Program-made: the position numbers and the translations under genes
From: Bifidobacterium angulatum DSM 20098 = JCM 7096
GTDB lineage: Bacteria > Actinomycetota > Actinomycetes > Actinomycetales > Bifidobacteriaceae
Direction: 5' to 3'
Length of the DNA: 64,000 bases
Assembly: GCF_001025155.1 (NCBI RefSeq)
Contig: NZ_AP012322.1
Coordinates: forward strand, 1,488,001 to 1,552,000
Part shown: in pieces, positions 63,429-64,000 of the stretch
Layout of the letters: every line of letters starts with the position of its first letter
How positions within the stretch are numbered: the stretch's first letter is position 1
The notes under the pieces: model-generated
Database searches by the model: none
Told to the model about the DNA's origin: nothing
Seen by the model: only the letters and a program-made list of their open reading frames with translations

Positions 63429-64000
63429 ATGAGTATGCTCAACGGCAGACGTGACGAGGCGGAACGCACCGGCAGAAAAGTGAATGTCGCCATTCTGGGC
63501 GCAGGTTCGATTGCCAACACCATGGCCACAACGCTGGTGAAGATGGCGGAAGACAGCCGGTATTCCAGCTGGATCCACCCGTATGCCGTGGCGGCGCGCG
63601 ACAAGGGGCGAGCCGAGGCATTCGCCGCGAAATACGGATTCGATACGGCGTATGGATCCTATGCGGATATGGCCGCGGACGACAATGTCGACCTGGTGTA
63701 TATCGCCACGCCGCACAATTTCCATGCCGAACAGGCGATCATGTGTCTTAAGGCCGGCAGGAACGTGCTGGTGGAGAAGGCGTTCACTGCCAATGCTGCG
63801 CAGGCTCGGGCACTGCTCAATGTGGCGGAGGAGACCGGACTGCTTGCCACGGAGGCGATTTGGACACGCTACCAGCCGAGTCGTGATCTTATCAACGAAC
63901 TGGTGCATAGCGGCGAATTGGGCACCATACGATCGGTACGCGCGGAACTCAGCTATGAGCTGCATGGGCGTGACCGTATCACGAATCCGGATCTCGCCGG
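63429..64000 (+). CDS. Gfo/Idh/MocA-family oxidoreductase (cut by window end)
   Basis: First 190 residues present. Rossmann fold with NVAILGAGSIANTMATTLVK (GxGxIA), then AVAARDKGRAEAFAAKYG, VDLVYIATPHNFHAEQAIMC and NVLVEKAFTANAAQARAL (EK[PA] motif), ending where the second domain begins. NAD(P)-dependent dehydrogenase of a sugar or cyclitol; substrate unknown. ATG follows AGGAGGAACACC, a very strong site. The 266-bp gap before it contains a 20-bp repeat ATCCACACCATGCGACACC/ATTCACACCATGCGACACC (63174-63215) and no gene. Confidence 0.93.
   Translation, partial: MSMLNGRRDEAERTGRKVNVAILGAGSIANTMATTLVKMAEDSRYSSWIHPYAVAARDKGRAEAFAAKYGFDTAYGSYADMAADDNVDLVYIATPHNFHAEQAIMCLKAGRNVLVEKAFTANAAQARALLNVAEETGLLATEAIWTRYQPSRDLINELVHSGELGTIRSVRAELSYELHGRDRITNPDLA

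Overview
The window is high-GC, gene-dense DNA from an actinobacterium, most likely a Bifidobacterium. Supporting evidence is an ileS gene with a translational T-box leader, an oxygen-free deoxyribonucleotide pathway (nrdD/nrdG), many oligosaccharide-utilisation genes (two GH3, one GH13, a decayed GH43, LacI and TetR regulators, a lipoprotein solute-binding protein) and a very large acyl-CoA dehydratase activase of the bifidobacterial type. Species cannot be fixed from the sequence alone.

Layout: 1-6077 is a huge type I-E CRISPR array (100 repeats, the first cut by the window edge, and 99 spacers; it continues to the left). It is read on the minus strand from a very short leader at 6078-6138. 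The complete minus-strand cas operon follows (transcription order cas3, cse1, cse2, cas7, cas5, cas6e, cas1, cas2; 6139-15736), with tightly coupled or overlapping genes. Together they form a complete adaptation, crRNA-processing, Cascade and Cas3 system. 16.0-21.3 kb holds an alpha/beta hydrolase, ileS with its T-box, and a tRNA-Val/Val/Gly cluster. 21.4-27.3 kb holds an esterase, a 60-bp perfect palindrome, and a MarR-controlled heterodimeric ABC exporter.

27.5-41.5 kb is an accessory carbohydrate region. It has two GH3 glycosidases, each with a related TetR regulator and a TACCA/TGGTA palindrome, an array of 52-bp hairpin repeats, a frameshifted SDR gene, glycerate kinase, a PH-domain protein, an MFS transporter, and an AAA ATPase enclosed by 71-bp direct repeats of the MFS 3' end. 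It also has remnants of a GH43 enzyme and of another ATPase, so the region shows repeated gain and loss. 41.7-56.4 kb is more housekeeping in character: a 1632-residue activase fusion, a small metallopeptidase, a membrane-anchored protein, nrdG and nrdD behind a pair of NrdR boxes, xseA/xseB, a membrane endonuclease/exonuclease/phosphatase-family protein, and tRNA-Arg(CCT). 56.5-64 kb holds a LacI-regulated GH13 alpha-glucosidase, a sugar-binding lipoprotein, a YxeA-like protein, an aminotransferase, and the start of a Gfo/Idh/MocA oxidoreductase cut by the window edge.

I see no clearly new multi-gene system. The best leads are in the CRISPR array (related spacers acquired repeatedly, and one-base-longer spacers linked to an atypical last repeat base), the ATPase islet between 71-bp repeats, and the 52-bp hairpin repeat array.
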